64,000 nt of DNA from Paraconiothyrium sp. Pb-2020 (lineage: Eukaryota > Ascomycota > Dothideomycetes > Pleosporales > Didymosphaeriaceae), in the NCBI GenBank assembly GCA_022419385.1, contig JAJUBI010000008.1:1054001-1118000 (forward strand), read 5' to 3'. Made by a program: the position numbers and the translations under genes. Shown piece by piece: positions 1-11,175 of the stretch. Under the pieces are notes generated by a model. The model worked only from the letters and a program-made list of their open reading frames with translations, was not told the DNA's origin and ran no database searches. How positions within the stretch are numbered: position 1 is the first letter of the stretch; each line of letters begins with the position of its first letter.

Positions 1-1728
1 CATTGTGAACTGTTACGTACCTAGGTATCCTGTGTTACTCTAAGATGAGCAATGCAGTGTTGATGGAAGGTGCTCCTGTCTCGGTAGGAGTAACCGCCAG
101 CGCTAGCCCTGTATAGCGCCTCTGCCTGGCCTAAACAATGCAACACACTCAAATACCACACATTTCCGCATGCAGTCGCCAAAGTCTTTAACGTGTTTCG
201 GGATACATAGGGTTCGCATTCGACAGTAATGGTCAAGATGCTAAAATACACTGCTTGAGTATGATCGAAGAAGCGTCAAGCTGCTCACGTCTCTGAAGAC
301 GGCAGCCGGATCCAAGACAACCACAAGAACAACAAGAAGAAGAAGAAGAAGAAGAAGAAGAAGAAGAAGACATCGACAAGCCGATTGGAAGTTCATCTCC
401 CGGTAGAGAAGGGGCTGCGGAACGTACTGGCCAGATGCGTATCGGTTGACATCACGCGAGGAAAGATGCGGCCTTACTAAGGCTTCGAAGACTGGTACGA
501 AGGTTTCCGTGTCAAATTTCCACCCAATTCACCCGAACCCCCGTTGATCATCCTCGTCGCCCGTTGGTCATCGAGTGGCGTGCCGAAGGACCGGTTCTTT
601 AGATGCCCAACCCTCCAAGAAGGACCCCCAAGCTGGGGCCTGTGTAAGCTCGCTGAGTATCGTCGCCTCTAATCATGAGAGGAGGCAGCAGTGCTCGACG
701 TTGGTATTAGTGCAAAAACCATCTGTACGCCTACGTCTAAAGATCTTACACAACACATCGGTCCAGCAACTATCTCCTACGTGAAACCCAGCTGGTACCG
801 AGCGCAGCGGTTTACTATGCAAGTTACTAAGGACCTTAACGTAGTTGTAAGGTACCCAACGCTTCCGAGCACCGGCGCTGATGCGTTTACCTGCAACACG
901 GTGCTATTGGAACCGTAACTGGAGCGATCGGTGCCGGTCGATCTCGTTATGCGTCATCAGTATATCGCCTACCCAGGCGAGGGGACCTCTCTTACCGAGA
1001 AGTTCCTAATACGCGATGGCTATATCAAGGGCTTAAGCAACGTGGAGGCAGCCCAGCGGAGACCGCCGAACTGATAGCGCTATGGGATGAGACATAGGCT
1101 CGCAAAATGTTCAACGCGATCATCCCTTTGTCCCTGGATGAATTGGCCAGTAGGTGCTTTTTAGCCCACGTGTGAGTGTATAGACTTCGGGAAGCTCTGT
1201 AGATAGTATAAAATGCGGTGGGGGATTTATATGGCTAGACAGCTATATTGTGTCTTCTCCCGCTAGTTAGTCTTCTGAAGTGCTTTACCTTTCGCTGTTC
1301 TATCTCCTTCCCCAATATTAGTATAAAAATCTATTTCATATTAGACTATGGGATCGTAACGACCCCTCCATCCACGCAGAGCTTGTTGAAGCAAGCGCTT
1401 CTGGGGGGAGCAGATGCGCGCTAGCTATTCTCCCCTCTAGGGCTGGCCCTCGATCATGACGGGCAAACTATGCATTGCGGATGGCGGCTTGGTGAAAGCC
1501 TTCCACCCTTTGGAACCACGCGCAAACGAAAAGATGCTCGCTTAGGTACGTGAGCAAATATGCACAAGTCACGACAGATCAACACATATGCAGGCCAAGG
1601 GAACATCATGAAGTGGGAATCATTTATTTTGTCATGCATTGCTCATGTGACCGTGAGCAACAACGGATCGTGCCATGCGCCAAACAAGCCCAGAAGGAAA
1701 TGTACCGTTACCCACCACAACCAACTCT
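1..1728. other. Gene-free stretch at left edge, downstream of RPL3
   Basis: I see no convincing gene here. The region holds an AAG microsatellite (334-370). It also holds a + strand frame from 679 to 1071 that is open except for one TAA at 916-918 and matches nothing I recognise. Pyrimidine-rich, AT-rich patches lie around 1200-1345. The right end is the 3' flank of RPL3. Confidence 0.6.
334..370. repeat. (AAG)n microsatellite
   Basis: About twelve uninterrupted AAG units form a pure trinucleotide run, preceded by an imperfect CAA/AAG stretch. It lies in non-coding DNA. Confidence 0.9.
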
Positions 1729-3062
1729 CTATGAGGAGGCAGTGAGGTCCTTCTTGAGCGTACCGACAGCCGTCTTCTTCTCCGCCGCCGTCTGGTAGAC
1801 ACCGTGACCGAACTTGGATGAGGTGTCGATCCACTTGAGCTCGACCTTCTCTAGCGCCCTCCTGCTGGTGTGCACGAACATAGACTTGCGGAGAGTAACG
1901 ACCCTCTTCTTCACACCAGGAATGGCACCCTTGAGGAGAACAAAGTCGTTCTTAACTTCACCGTAGCGGACGAAGCCACCAAGACTATCAACAATTAGCA
2001 GCTGCTGGAGTGACTTCATGCAATGGTTACTTACGGAGTGATCTGCTTCTTGGAGACATCGAAGTCGGTGGATGCGTTACCCTCGTCGGTACCCTTTCCG
2101 ATGCGGTAGATCTTGTGGTTGACGGAGGTATGGTGGTGGTAACCCATTTGACCGGCACGGGCAACAGTCCACTGGACGTGGGACGGATGCCAGGCACCGA
2201 TACAGGCGACCTTGCGGAGACCCTTGTGCGTCTTGCGCGGAAGCTTCTTGGTGCCCCATCGGGAGGTGACACCGTTGAAACCGTGACCCTTGGTGACGGC
2301 AATGACATCGATCATCTCGTTATCCTCAAAGATGGAGGTGATCTCGATGGGCTTCTCGAAGAGACCGTGACCGAACTGGACCTTGTCGGCGATGGAGCCA
2401 CCGTTGACCTGGATCTCCATCAAGTGGGCCTTCTTCTGCTTGAGAGGAGTCTTGGAAATCTGTGTGTGGGCGAGGACACGGACGACCTGGCAGTACTTCT
2501 TGATGCGTTCGAGCTCGCGGGTGATTGACTGGCCGCTGTTCTCGGAGTGCTTCTTGGCGTATTTGGTGAAAGCCTTCTTCTTGCTCTTGTACCAGTTCTT
2601 GTAGAAGCGGCGCTTGACCTCGTCGCTCAAGTGCTCAGCCCAGACGGTGGTGAGCGAGCGGAGACCACGGGGAGTCTCAATGTAGCCGACAAGACCGACA
2701 GCGATCATCTGCAGTCTGTTAGTTTTTTCGATTGGGTGCCTCATTTGCAGTATGTGCGTACCGGAGGAGTCTCGACAACGGTGACAGCCTCGACAATCTC
2801 CTTCTTGTGCAGCTTGGCTCCAGGACGGTCGAGATCGCGGACAATGGTGCTCATACCGGCCTTGTAGCCCATGGCAGCGGTGAGGTGGACCGGCTTCTTC
2901 GGGTCATCCTTGGGGAAGCTGTGAAAACCTGTGAGCTCGTGTGCGGCTTCGCGATTTGGTCTGCGCTTACCTCTTGACCTTACCCCTGTGACGGGCGGCG
3001 CGCTTTCGCGGCAAGAATGCCAGTGACCCGTGACGGGGAGCCTCGAACTTCCTGTGGGACAT
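1729..3062 (-). CDS. rpl3: 60S ribosomal protein L3 (uL3)
   Basis: This is a core protein of the large ribosomal subunit near the peptidyl-transferase centre. There are four exons on the minus strand: 3062-2971, 2918-2762, 2708-2035 and 1984-1729, giving 392 aa, the normal length for eukaryotic uL3. The N-terminus MSHRKFEAPRHGSLAFLPRK and the internal TKGHGFNGVTSRWGTKKLPR are diagnostic, the latter being the conserved W-loop region. All introns are short with GTAAG-type or GTACGC donors. The start is the only ATG that gives the family N-terminus. The gene is divergent from the PP2A B-subunit gene across 545 bp. The C-terminus ends in a short, serine-rich, family-variable tail. Identification is from recognised family sequence. 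Confidence 0.97.
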
Positions 3063-3607
3063 AGCGAGGTGTTGAGATGCTGCTGGTTAGTGTCGAGGTG
3101 TTCGAAGTGTGCGAAGTTCTCTAAGCGATAATTGTTTGTGCGCCAAGATTCGTTAACCTATCATAGCCTAGCTTCATTTCTTCCTTCCTGCTTACTCACG
3201 AATCAATCGTGGTGTGGCTCTTTCTTGGCACGCGCCCCGCAATCACGTGATGATATTTCCGACATACCGCTCGCGGGCACGCTTTGTTCTATACCTGCTC
3301 TGCTGTCTTTCTCGCGTCTACATCAACCGCCGCCTTACCGCCGACTCACTCCACTGGCGCCCTGCAACATCTCCCGTAAAACCGGAACCGCCACCTCGCT
3401 CCTTGCCGCCCATTCGGCTGCCTCGACCGCCTCACCGTTCCCGAATCAGTCCTCCAGCCTCGACGTCGGTGGCTCTTTCCACCCACCCACCTTGACCTCC
3501 CGCCAGCCTAGCTCCGCGGCCAACATACTTCTCTACCTCGCCCACCCGGAGAGGATTCCCTCCAGCTCTAGCTCGCTTGCGCACTTCGACACACCGCTCC
3601 CGGAATC
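3063..3607. promoter_or_regulatory. Shared divergent promoter region, RPL3 / PP2A-B
   Basis: This 545-bp interval lies between two divergent start codons. It is strongly pyrimidine-rich on the + strand from about 3170 to 3600, which fits fungal promoter or 5' leader sequence. No TATA box is obvious. The ORFs in this region are low-complexity CT/Pro/Ser shadows. Confidence 0.6.
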
Positions 3608-5449
3608 ATGGTAGAAGCGGAAGGAAACCCCACTACGTGGAAGTTCACGCAGTAAGTTGGGCCAATGCTCTGGCTCCCTGCACCTTAAAGGAAACGCCGC
3701 GATGCCTTACAGTCGGTTTGGTCGTTCAGTATTCTTGCAGGCGGGACAGCCGACTACGTTTATGTCAGTCATGCTAACACACCTAGGTGCTTCGGTGACA
3801 AGGGTGATGTCGAGGACATTACAGAAGGTACGGGTACATACTTCTCTTACGCTCGCTTTTTATGGCTGCTTCCGCGGTCTCAAAAGTTTTGTCGCCACAG
3901 ATGCTGACTTTTAATAGCTGACATCATCTCCACCGTCGAATTCGATCAAACGGGCAATTACCTGGCCACCGGAGACAAAGGCGGCCGCGTGGTACTATTC
4001 GAGCGAAACGAAACAGTAAGTAGTCTTCAATCTTCTTGGGTAGCGCAAGATCACGTATGGTGGCTAATGACGTACAGAAAAAAACGTGCGAGTACAAGTT
4101 TCACACCGAGTTCCAATCACACGAGCCCGAGTTCGACTACCTCAAATCACTTGAGATAGAAGAGAAAATCAACAAGATTAAGTGGTGCCGGCGACAGAAT
4201 GCTTCACATTACCTGCTCTCAACTAATGATAAGACAATAAAGCTCTGGAAGGTGTTCGAGAAGTCGTTAAAGGTGGTGGCAGAGAACAATCTTTCACATG
4301 AGTTAACACCAGGAGGCGGTGTCGCTGGTGGAGGTGGTCCTGTGCGGAACCCTAATGTGAACTTCCGGAGCGCCTCCGACCTGAAGCTGCCGCGGTTGAC
4401 CCACCACGACACCGTTGTGGCTGCTGTGCCGCGAAAGACTTATGCCAATGCTCACGCTTATCACATCAACAGCATATCAGTCAACAGTGATGGGGAGACC
4501 TTTATCAGCAGCGATGACCTCCGGATCAATCTGTGGAATCTCAACATTCAAGACCAAAGCTTCAACATCGTAGACATCAAACCGGCGAACATGGAAGAGC
4601 TGACTGAGGTAATTACAGCTGCTGAATTCCACCCACAAAGCTGCAACTGGTTTATGTACGCGAGCTCCAAAGGGACCATCAAGCTGGCCGACATGCGCGA
4701 GAGCGCGTTGTGCGACCAACATGCCAAGCGTGAGTCCCCCCATGCTGTGATACGTACGCAGCTAACGCCTTGCCCTGATAGAGTTCGAGCAAGAGGAGGA
4801 TCCATCATCCCGCTCGTTCTTCTCAGAAATCATCTCCTCGATATCAGATGTCCGCTTCTCACACGATGGCCGATACATTCTATCCCGCGACTACCTTACG
4901 GTGAAGATCTGGGATGTTAACATGGAGCGAACGCCAATCAAGACTATTCCGATTCACGAGCATCTTCGACCGCGACTGTGCGATACGTACGAGAACGACA
5001 GCATCTTCGACAAGTTTGAAGTGGTGTTCTCCGGTGACGCAAAGAATGTCATGACCGGCAGCTACAACAACAACTTCATGATTTATCCGTCTGATCCAGA
5101 GAAAGATACGGAAGTGGTGCTTCAAGCGGATAAGTCGGCATTCAAAGCTAAGAAGGTTGGCATCCCGACACCCATGAACTCTTCAACAAGCCCCACCAGC
5201 AGCTCCGCTAAGAAGGGAGGATCAAGAGCGGGTAGCCCAGCCGCTGGAGCCGCTGGGCAGGGTCAGCGCATGAGGAAGGAGACGGATGCAGACCAGATCG
5301 ACTTCAACAAGAAGATCCTACACATGAGCTGGCATCCATTCGAGGATAGCATTGCCATTGCGGCGACTAACAATGTAAGTATTCTAAGCACAAAATTACC
5401 TTATCAGCGAACTAACAGTGTGCAGCTTTTCGTGTTTTCAGCCTTGTAA
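3608..5449 (+). CDS. cdc55: PP2A regulatory subunit B (B55/Cdc55, WD40)
   Basis: This is the substrate-targeting B55 subunit of protein phosphatase 2A. Six exons (3608-3651, 3787-3827, 3918-4015, 4078-4729, 4782-5374, 5426-5449) give 483 aa. The family landmarks appear in order: QCFGDKGDVEDITEADIIST, ATGDKGGRVVLFERNE, YLKSLEIEEKINKI, FISSDDLRINLWNL, SSKGTIKLADMR and LSRDYLTVKIWDVN, which cover the WD40 propeller and the B55 signature. A low-complexity Ser/Gly/Ala insert sits near residues 400-440. The last exon has only 24 coding nt. The exon phases all agree, so the gene reads intact. Aspergillus names this gene pabA. Confidence 0.96.
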
Positions 5450-6215
5450 AGGCCTGCATTTGAGCAAACATTTCCTTTGTGCAATCGCACCTAGATTTGT
5501 GTTTGGCGATGTATACCTCCCTCATTCTTCCCATGTACTTCCGTTTTGGCCACGATTGAGGGAGCGGCGCTAGGTTGGTAGATGGGGACTCATAAGCGGC
5601 GCGAAGAGATTGTTTGGTAGCCCAATGTAGTTATGCATCGCGGACCGGTGTCCGCTAAGCAGTGTATACTGCGGATTCACCGTAATCGAATGAACAAAAA
5701 GTAATCACATTTGATATGCATCGGATGGGTAGTGAATGTTGTGCCTTTTGCAATAAGGAACCACACCCCTGAAATTCTATAATCCTTTGGACATGGTCGC
5801 TGGGCGTTCCTGGCTCAGCCCTACGATCAGCACTTGCCGGCGCGCTAGTGCGAACCTCCACGTTGACATTTCCGAAACGATGCCAATCGACTCCATGCGT
5901 CTTTACTTGGATACTTGTACAGAATCTAAACCATGATAGCGAACTAAGCGCTATATTGCACAGGCCCTCGAAAAGCACATTGTAAGCACTTCTGCTCTTT
6001 ACGTTCACACGTCATCAACTTTGTGAGCCCCGCAGCGCTTCTAGAAAACCTCGTGTTACATCTACAAGTTACCTCGACGAACCTAGCAGCGTATTCACGC
6101 TTCGATCCGAATTAACTCATAAAAGGTCACTCCTTTGGGTGCATCTCTTTCATCTTCCCGATCGCCAAGCGACGGTCACGCCTCATTTCAGCGACTTCGA
6201 CATTTAGCCTTCATC
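5450..6215. other. Intergenic, PP2A-B 3' flank and YEA4 promoter
   Basis: No gene is supported. The minus-strand ORF at 5655-6008 lacks family resemblance and coding character. The last 100 bases upstream of 6216 are pyrimidine-rich, as expected for a 5' leader. Confidence 0.6.
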
Positions 6216-7413
6216 ATGGCAGCGTTCGCGCCTCTCGCAGGAAGCTTTGCCCTTATCTTCGGTGGATGTTGCTCTAATGTAAGTCACTCACTTTCAAAAG
6301 TGTACTCAAATTGACTTGTTTAAGGTCTATTGTCTCGAAGCCATCGTAAAGTACGTCCGCAATGGGGGAGCCCTGCGACTTCACTGACTTTGTCTAGACA
6401 TGAACCCGATAGTGGCCTCCTCATCACACTCTTTCAGTTCATATTTACCTGTTTGTCGACTCTGCATTATCAATTTGACCCTAGATACCGCTTCTTCGTT
6501 AAGCCGTCACCTGTTCCGTTTCGAAAATGGGTCATCAGCGCCGCGCTTTTTTTCACAGTCAACATGATGAACAACTGGGCTTTTGCATTCAACATCTCTG
6601 TCCCAGTGCACATCATCCTACGAAGTTTTGGTAGTGTCACGACCATGATCGCCGGGTATCTACGAGGCAAAAAGTACACGCCTGTGCAGATATTCTCAGT
6701 GGCTGTTCTGACAGTCCGCGTAATGGTGTCTGCATGGGCAGATGCTCAGTCGAAGGTACGCATCCTTAAACTACCCCTCGAACTCGTTCTGATCATCATA
6801 GGGGAAAAAACTCGATACAACCAGCATCGACTACACAAGCGCTTCTTTCGAGATGGGCTTACTCATTCTCCTCGTTGCCCAGCTTCTTTCCGCCTACATG
6901 GGCGCCTACGTAGAGGACATTTACCTTCAGCACGGCAACCACTGGAAGGCAAACCTCTTCTACTCGCATCTGCTGTCTCTGCCGCTCTTCATCAACTTCG
7001 CGCCCATCCTCTACAATCAATTCACACGCCTTCAGGCGTCACAGTCCTTCTCCGTCCCGGCAGCGCTCGCAGCAAACCTACCACCAACAGTAAACAAGGC
7101 GCTAGCTTCTACGTCGCAGCATGTCATATTCTTGACTGCCAATGCGGTCACGCAGCTTCTCTGCATTACCGGTGTCAACATCCTCAGCGCTAATACCTCT
7201 GCAGTCACTGTCACGATCGTGCTCAACATCCGGAAGCTGGTGAGTTTTTTGTTGAGCATCTGGTTATTTGGAAACCAGATGAGTGGGATGATGAAGGTTG
7301 GCGCGGCGATGGTATTTGGCGCTGGGGCGTTATATGGGTGGGAGACGACGTACAAGATTCCGCAGAGGAAGAAGGCGGGGGCTGCGAAGGAGAATGGGAA
7401 AAAGGCGCAGTAA
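6216..7413 (+). CDS. yea4: UDP-N-acetylglucosamine transporter, YEA4/SLC35B4 type
   Basis: This is a nucleotide-sugar antiporter of the drug/metabolite transporter superfamily. It moves UDP-GlcNAc into the ER or Golgi for cell-wall and glycan synthesis. Four exons (6216-6278, 6325-6350, 6398-6755, 6802-7413) give 352 aa. The N-terminal LIFGGCCSNVYCLEAIVK and HEPDSGLLITLFQF and the later NWAFAFNISVPVHIILRSFG are typical of the family. About ten hydrophobic segments are visible. The protein ends in KKAQ, a C-terminal dilysine of KKXX form, which suggests ER retrieval and agrees with ER localisation of yeast Yea4. Phases are consistent throughout and the start ATG follows a CT-rich leader. Confidence 0.92.
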
Positions 7414-7912
7414 TAAGCGGGCATTTCTGCGTTCCAAGAAGGTGGTTGTGTTTATAGACTGGCCATGTTTGTGGTGTACATCGATCGTGGGATGACTCGT
7501 GGAGCTATAGATGACGAAGAAGGCAGCCGCGTTGCAGGTTCTGCCTTCACTATTTACCTCTTCCCGTGTCCACTTCCTGTTTCCACAGGACAATACGACC
7601 TTTGACCATTCTATTGTTAACTGATCTGCCCGCGGGCGCGTGGTCGTCACGTGTCGGGGTTCGGTTCGCTGGTGCCCCATCGGGCTGGATGCTTGGCGCA
7701 TACAAGAGGTAACACGCGGCCAAAAGATTAGGTGTTCTTAGAGGGGCCCGCTGAACAACTTCAAGGACCACGCCCCCTTCTTTCCACATTTCCTTTCAAC
7801 TCCATTTCGACTTCTGTGCGGGTGAGTACCCTTCAGTTCTTGTTCGTAATTTGATTGTCCCTAATTGTTAATCTAAACGCATACAGGGAGCTTTGCGGAG
7901 CTACAGCCCACC
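7414..7912. promoter_or_regulatory. PMT4 upstream region with 5'UTR intron
   Basis: No gene is seen. A good intron lies in the leader: donor GTGAGT at 7822 and acceptor ATACAG ending at 7886 (65 nt), 26 nt before the PMT4 start codon. ORFs on the minus strand here have no family resemblance. Confidence 0.6.
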
Positions 7913-10355
7913 ATGTCCTCCCCAACTGGCGTGCGGCATCGCGGCACAAAGGACAAGAAGCGACCAACGACACCGAACCCGGACGCGATCGCATCTCAGG
8001 TCGATAATGCTGTCACCAAAGTCAAGCGGGAATTCAAGGCGAACCACGGGTCGGAGTGGGACTACAAGCTCGCCATTGCTGTGATCACCGTGCTTGCTTT
8101 CATTACGCGCTTCTGGGGCATCAACCACCCGGACCAGGTTGTTTTTGATGAAGTGCACTTTGGAAAGGTATGAGTTATTACACAAAGACACAGACGAGGT
8201 AGCAGGTTTCAATTGCGAATGCAAGGCTGACAGGTCGATAGTTTGCTTCATACTACCTCCAGCGTACCTATTTCTTCGATGTCCACCCTCCCTTCGGAAA
8301 GCTTCTCTTTGCCTTCGCTGGATGGCTCGTCGGATACGATGGCAGCTTCCTTTTTGAAAACATCGGCGACTCGTACATCACGAACAAGGTCCCTTACGTT
8401 GCCTACCGCGCCATGCCCGCTACCATGGGGGCCCTTACTGTTCCCACCGTATTCTTGATCATGTGGGAGTCTGGATACTCACTGCCAGCATGCATAACTG
8501 CCGCTGGACTGATGCTCTTCGACAACGCCCACATCGGCCAGACGCGCCTGATTCTGCTCGATGCGACCTTGATCTTCTTTATGGCGCTTTCCGTCCTTGC
8601 CTACATCCGCTTCTATAAGCTCCGCCATGATCCCTTTAGTCGCAAGTGGTGGAAGTGGCTGCTCTTGACCGGCGTGTCTCTGAGCTGTGTCATCTCGACT
8701 AAATACGTCGGTGCTTTCACCTTCTTCTCTATTGGTGGCCCTGTCTTGATTGACTTGTGGGACCTCGCCAATATCAACCGCCGTCAAGGTGCTCTGAGCC
8801 TGCCGGAACTTGACAAACATTTCGCTGCTCGCGCCATTGGCCTTGTCGTCATCCCGTTCTCCTTTACCTTTTCTGGTTTCAGGTGCACTTCTCTATCCTA
8901 AGCAGATCCGGCCCGGCGACGACTTCATGACTCCAGAGTTCCAAGAAACTTTGAGCGACAATGCCATGACTCTCCAGTCTGTCGGTATTAATTACTACGA
9001 TTCAATCACCATCCGCCACAAAGATACTAAAGTGTACCTTCACAGCCACACAGACAAATACCCGCTTCGCTACGATGACGGTCGCATCTCTTCGCAGGGG
9101 ACAGCAGGTTACTGGTTATCCCCATAATGACACCAACAACCACTGGCAAATTTTACCGTCGAAGCCGCTGGAGAGCACCGAAGGACATCGCGTTAAGATT
9201 GGTGACGTTGTCCGTCTGCGCCATCTCATCACTGATTCTATGCTTTTGACCCACGATGTCGCATCTCCTTACTACCCGACCAACCAAGAATTCACCACTA
9301 TGAATATGGAAGACGCGAACGCAGGGCGTTATAACGACACTCTCTTTGAGATCAAGGTCGACCCCAAGGGCAAGGGTGACTTCAAGACGATGTCTTCTCA
9401 CTTCAAGCTCATCCACGTACCTACCAAGGTCGCCATGTGGACTCACACCACGCCACTTCCCGACTGGGCATACAAGCAGGCTGAAATTAATGGAAACAAG
9501 AACATACAGCAAAGCAGCAACGTCTGGTACGTAGACGACATTCCCTCTCTCCCTGAAGAGGATGAGCGCAACAAGAAGGAGGTCAAGCAGGTCAAACACC
9601 TTTCGTTCCTTCGGAAGTACATCGAGCTCCAGCGCGCCATGTTCTACCACAACAACGCTCTCACTAGCTCCCACCCTTATGCCTCGTTCCCCGTGTCCTG
9701 GCCCTTCCTCCTCCGTGGTGTCTCCTTCTGGACCCACAACGACACGAAACAGCAGATCTACTTTTTGGGTAACCCGCTTGGATGGTGGTTGGCATCCTCG
9801 CTCCTAGCCGTCTTCGCTGGTATAATTGGTGCCGACCAGCTGGCTCTTCGCCGTGGCGTTGAAGCCCTCGATGAGCGTAAGTATCCCCTCATTCCCATAC
9901 TCCACCATTGCAGAGACCTATTCTTACAGCGCCCAGGAACCCGCTCCCGCCTCTACAACTCCACGGGGTTCTTCTTCCTCACCTGGGCTGCCCACTACAT
10001 TCCCTTCTACATCATGGGTCGTCAGCTCTTCCTGCACCACTACTTACCTGCGCATCTCGCCTCGGTACTCGTCACTGGTGCCCTCGTGGAATTTATTTTC
10101 AACATTGAGCCTGTTGACACCGAGGCGCCGACGACCGTTGTCAAGGGCCACAAACGTACGCTCAGCAAGCCCGTGCGTGAGCGTATAGCGACGCAGAGTC
10201 TGCTTGGCAGCTGGATCGCGACGGGCGTCATTCTTGCGGCTGTGGGCTGGTGCTACCTCTTCTTTGCGCCTTTGACGTACGGATCGCCGGGACTGAGCGT
10301 CGAGCAGGTCAACGCACGGAAGTGGCTAGCGTACGATTTGCATTTTGCGAAATAG
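7913..10355 (+). CDS. pmt4: Protein O-mannosyltransferase PMT4 type, frame disrupted
   Basis: ER membrane enzyme that transfers mannose from Dol-P-Man to Ser/Thr of secretory proteins. Exon 1 is 7913-8167 and exon 2 starts at 8242 after a 74-nt intron. The N-terminal GT39 domain is clear: FWGINHPDQVVFDEVHFGK, with the acidic pair of luminal loop 1, then RTYFFDVHPPFGKLLFAFAG. Next come the MIR repeats (SPYYPTNQEFTT; MWTHTTPLPDWAY) and C-terminal membrane segments with FLHHYLPAHLASVLVTGALV. The frame breaks: one base is missing near 8857-8859, one is missing near 8911-8915, and one is extra at 9098-9101. A canonical 53-nt intron (9877-9929) also joins out of phase by one base. Between breaks the protein is perfectly conserved. 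It is either a recent pseudogene or local assembly error; otherwise about 760 aa. Confidence 0.85.
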
Positions 10356-11175
10356 AGGGATATTTGAGAAGGCGGAAATGAAGGGTACGTAACGAGGCTG
10401 GTTGTGATTGCGTTTTTGGGCTTCATCTTTGTTTGGCCGGAGTAGGGCATATAAAAGGTTCGGTACGGCACAGCGAGGCGCGGGTGTGGGCAGTTACCTG
10501 TCTGACTTGAACTTTCTTGTTGGCTATATCCACTCTTAAATCAAACTTGGGGCGACGGTATGGTACCGAGAGCTTCATTCAATTGCATATGTTTTGGTCT
10601 ACCTAGATATCTGCATGATGTAAAATAGTAGCTGATCGGAGTCAACTGATCGGTTGAACGACGGTGTAAGACGTAATAGAAGATAATAGAGATGTTGAAA
10701 GTTCAGTTCGTCATAACGCATCATTATTGTGGAACACCTAGAGCCAAAGCCAAAGCCGAGATACGTCCAGCCATCCAGTCTATTGTGAACACAGTGTCAA
10801 TTTCAAAATCCATTTGGTGACCATTTTCGTCGCTGTCATTCCGCAGTTTGATTGTCCTTGCGTCTATAGGTCCTCGTCATCAGTATCAGGTTCCTCTGTC
10901 ACAGATGCATCCTTGAACGCCACCCTTCAGCAGCAGTGGTGTGGTGGCAGAAAACCGCAGCCTGCGCACTCGCCTCGGCTCCAATGTCGCTGCTTCGAAT
11001 GCTGCTCCTCCGCCGTCCGTGACGACTCACAACCCAGGGAACATCCTGGGCTCTGCACCGTCGATAGTGATGACGCTTTGTGTTCGTTGCAGACCGCTGG
11101 ACAGCTCGTCTGGCGACATGACAGCGCTAGCTTGGGAAGCACCCGTGGGCTGCGGCGGTGCAGCTCCACCCGGAG
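10356..11175. other. Intergenic between convergent PMT4 and AMP deaminase
   Basis: This is a convergent interval holding two 3' ends. Overlapping ORFs on both strands at 10814-11269 look like shadows of the GC-rich, low-complexity AMP deaminase tail. No RNA gene is seen. Confidence 0.55.

Noticed and set aside
1150..1400. Possible LTR or retrotransposon end
   Set aside because: AT-rich tracts are present, but I found no direct repeat partner, primer-binding site or reverse transcriptase frame.
2010..2867. Long + strand ORFs over the RPL3 gene
   Set aside because: They are exact antisense shadows of a strongly conserved ribosomal protein gene with high codon bias.
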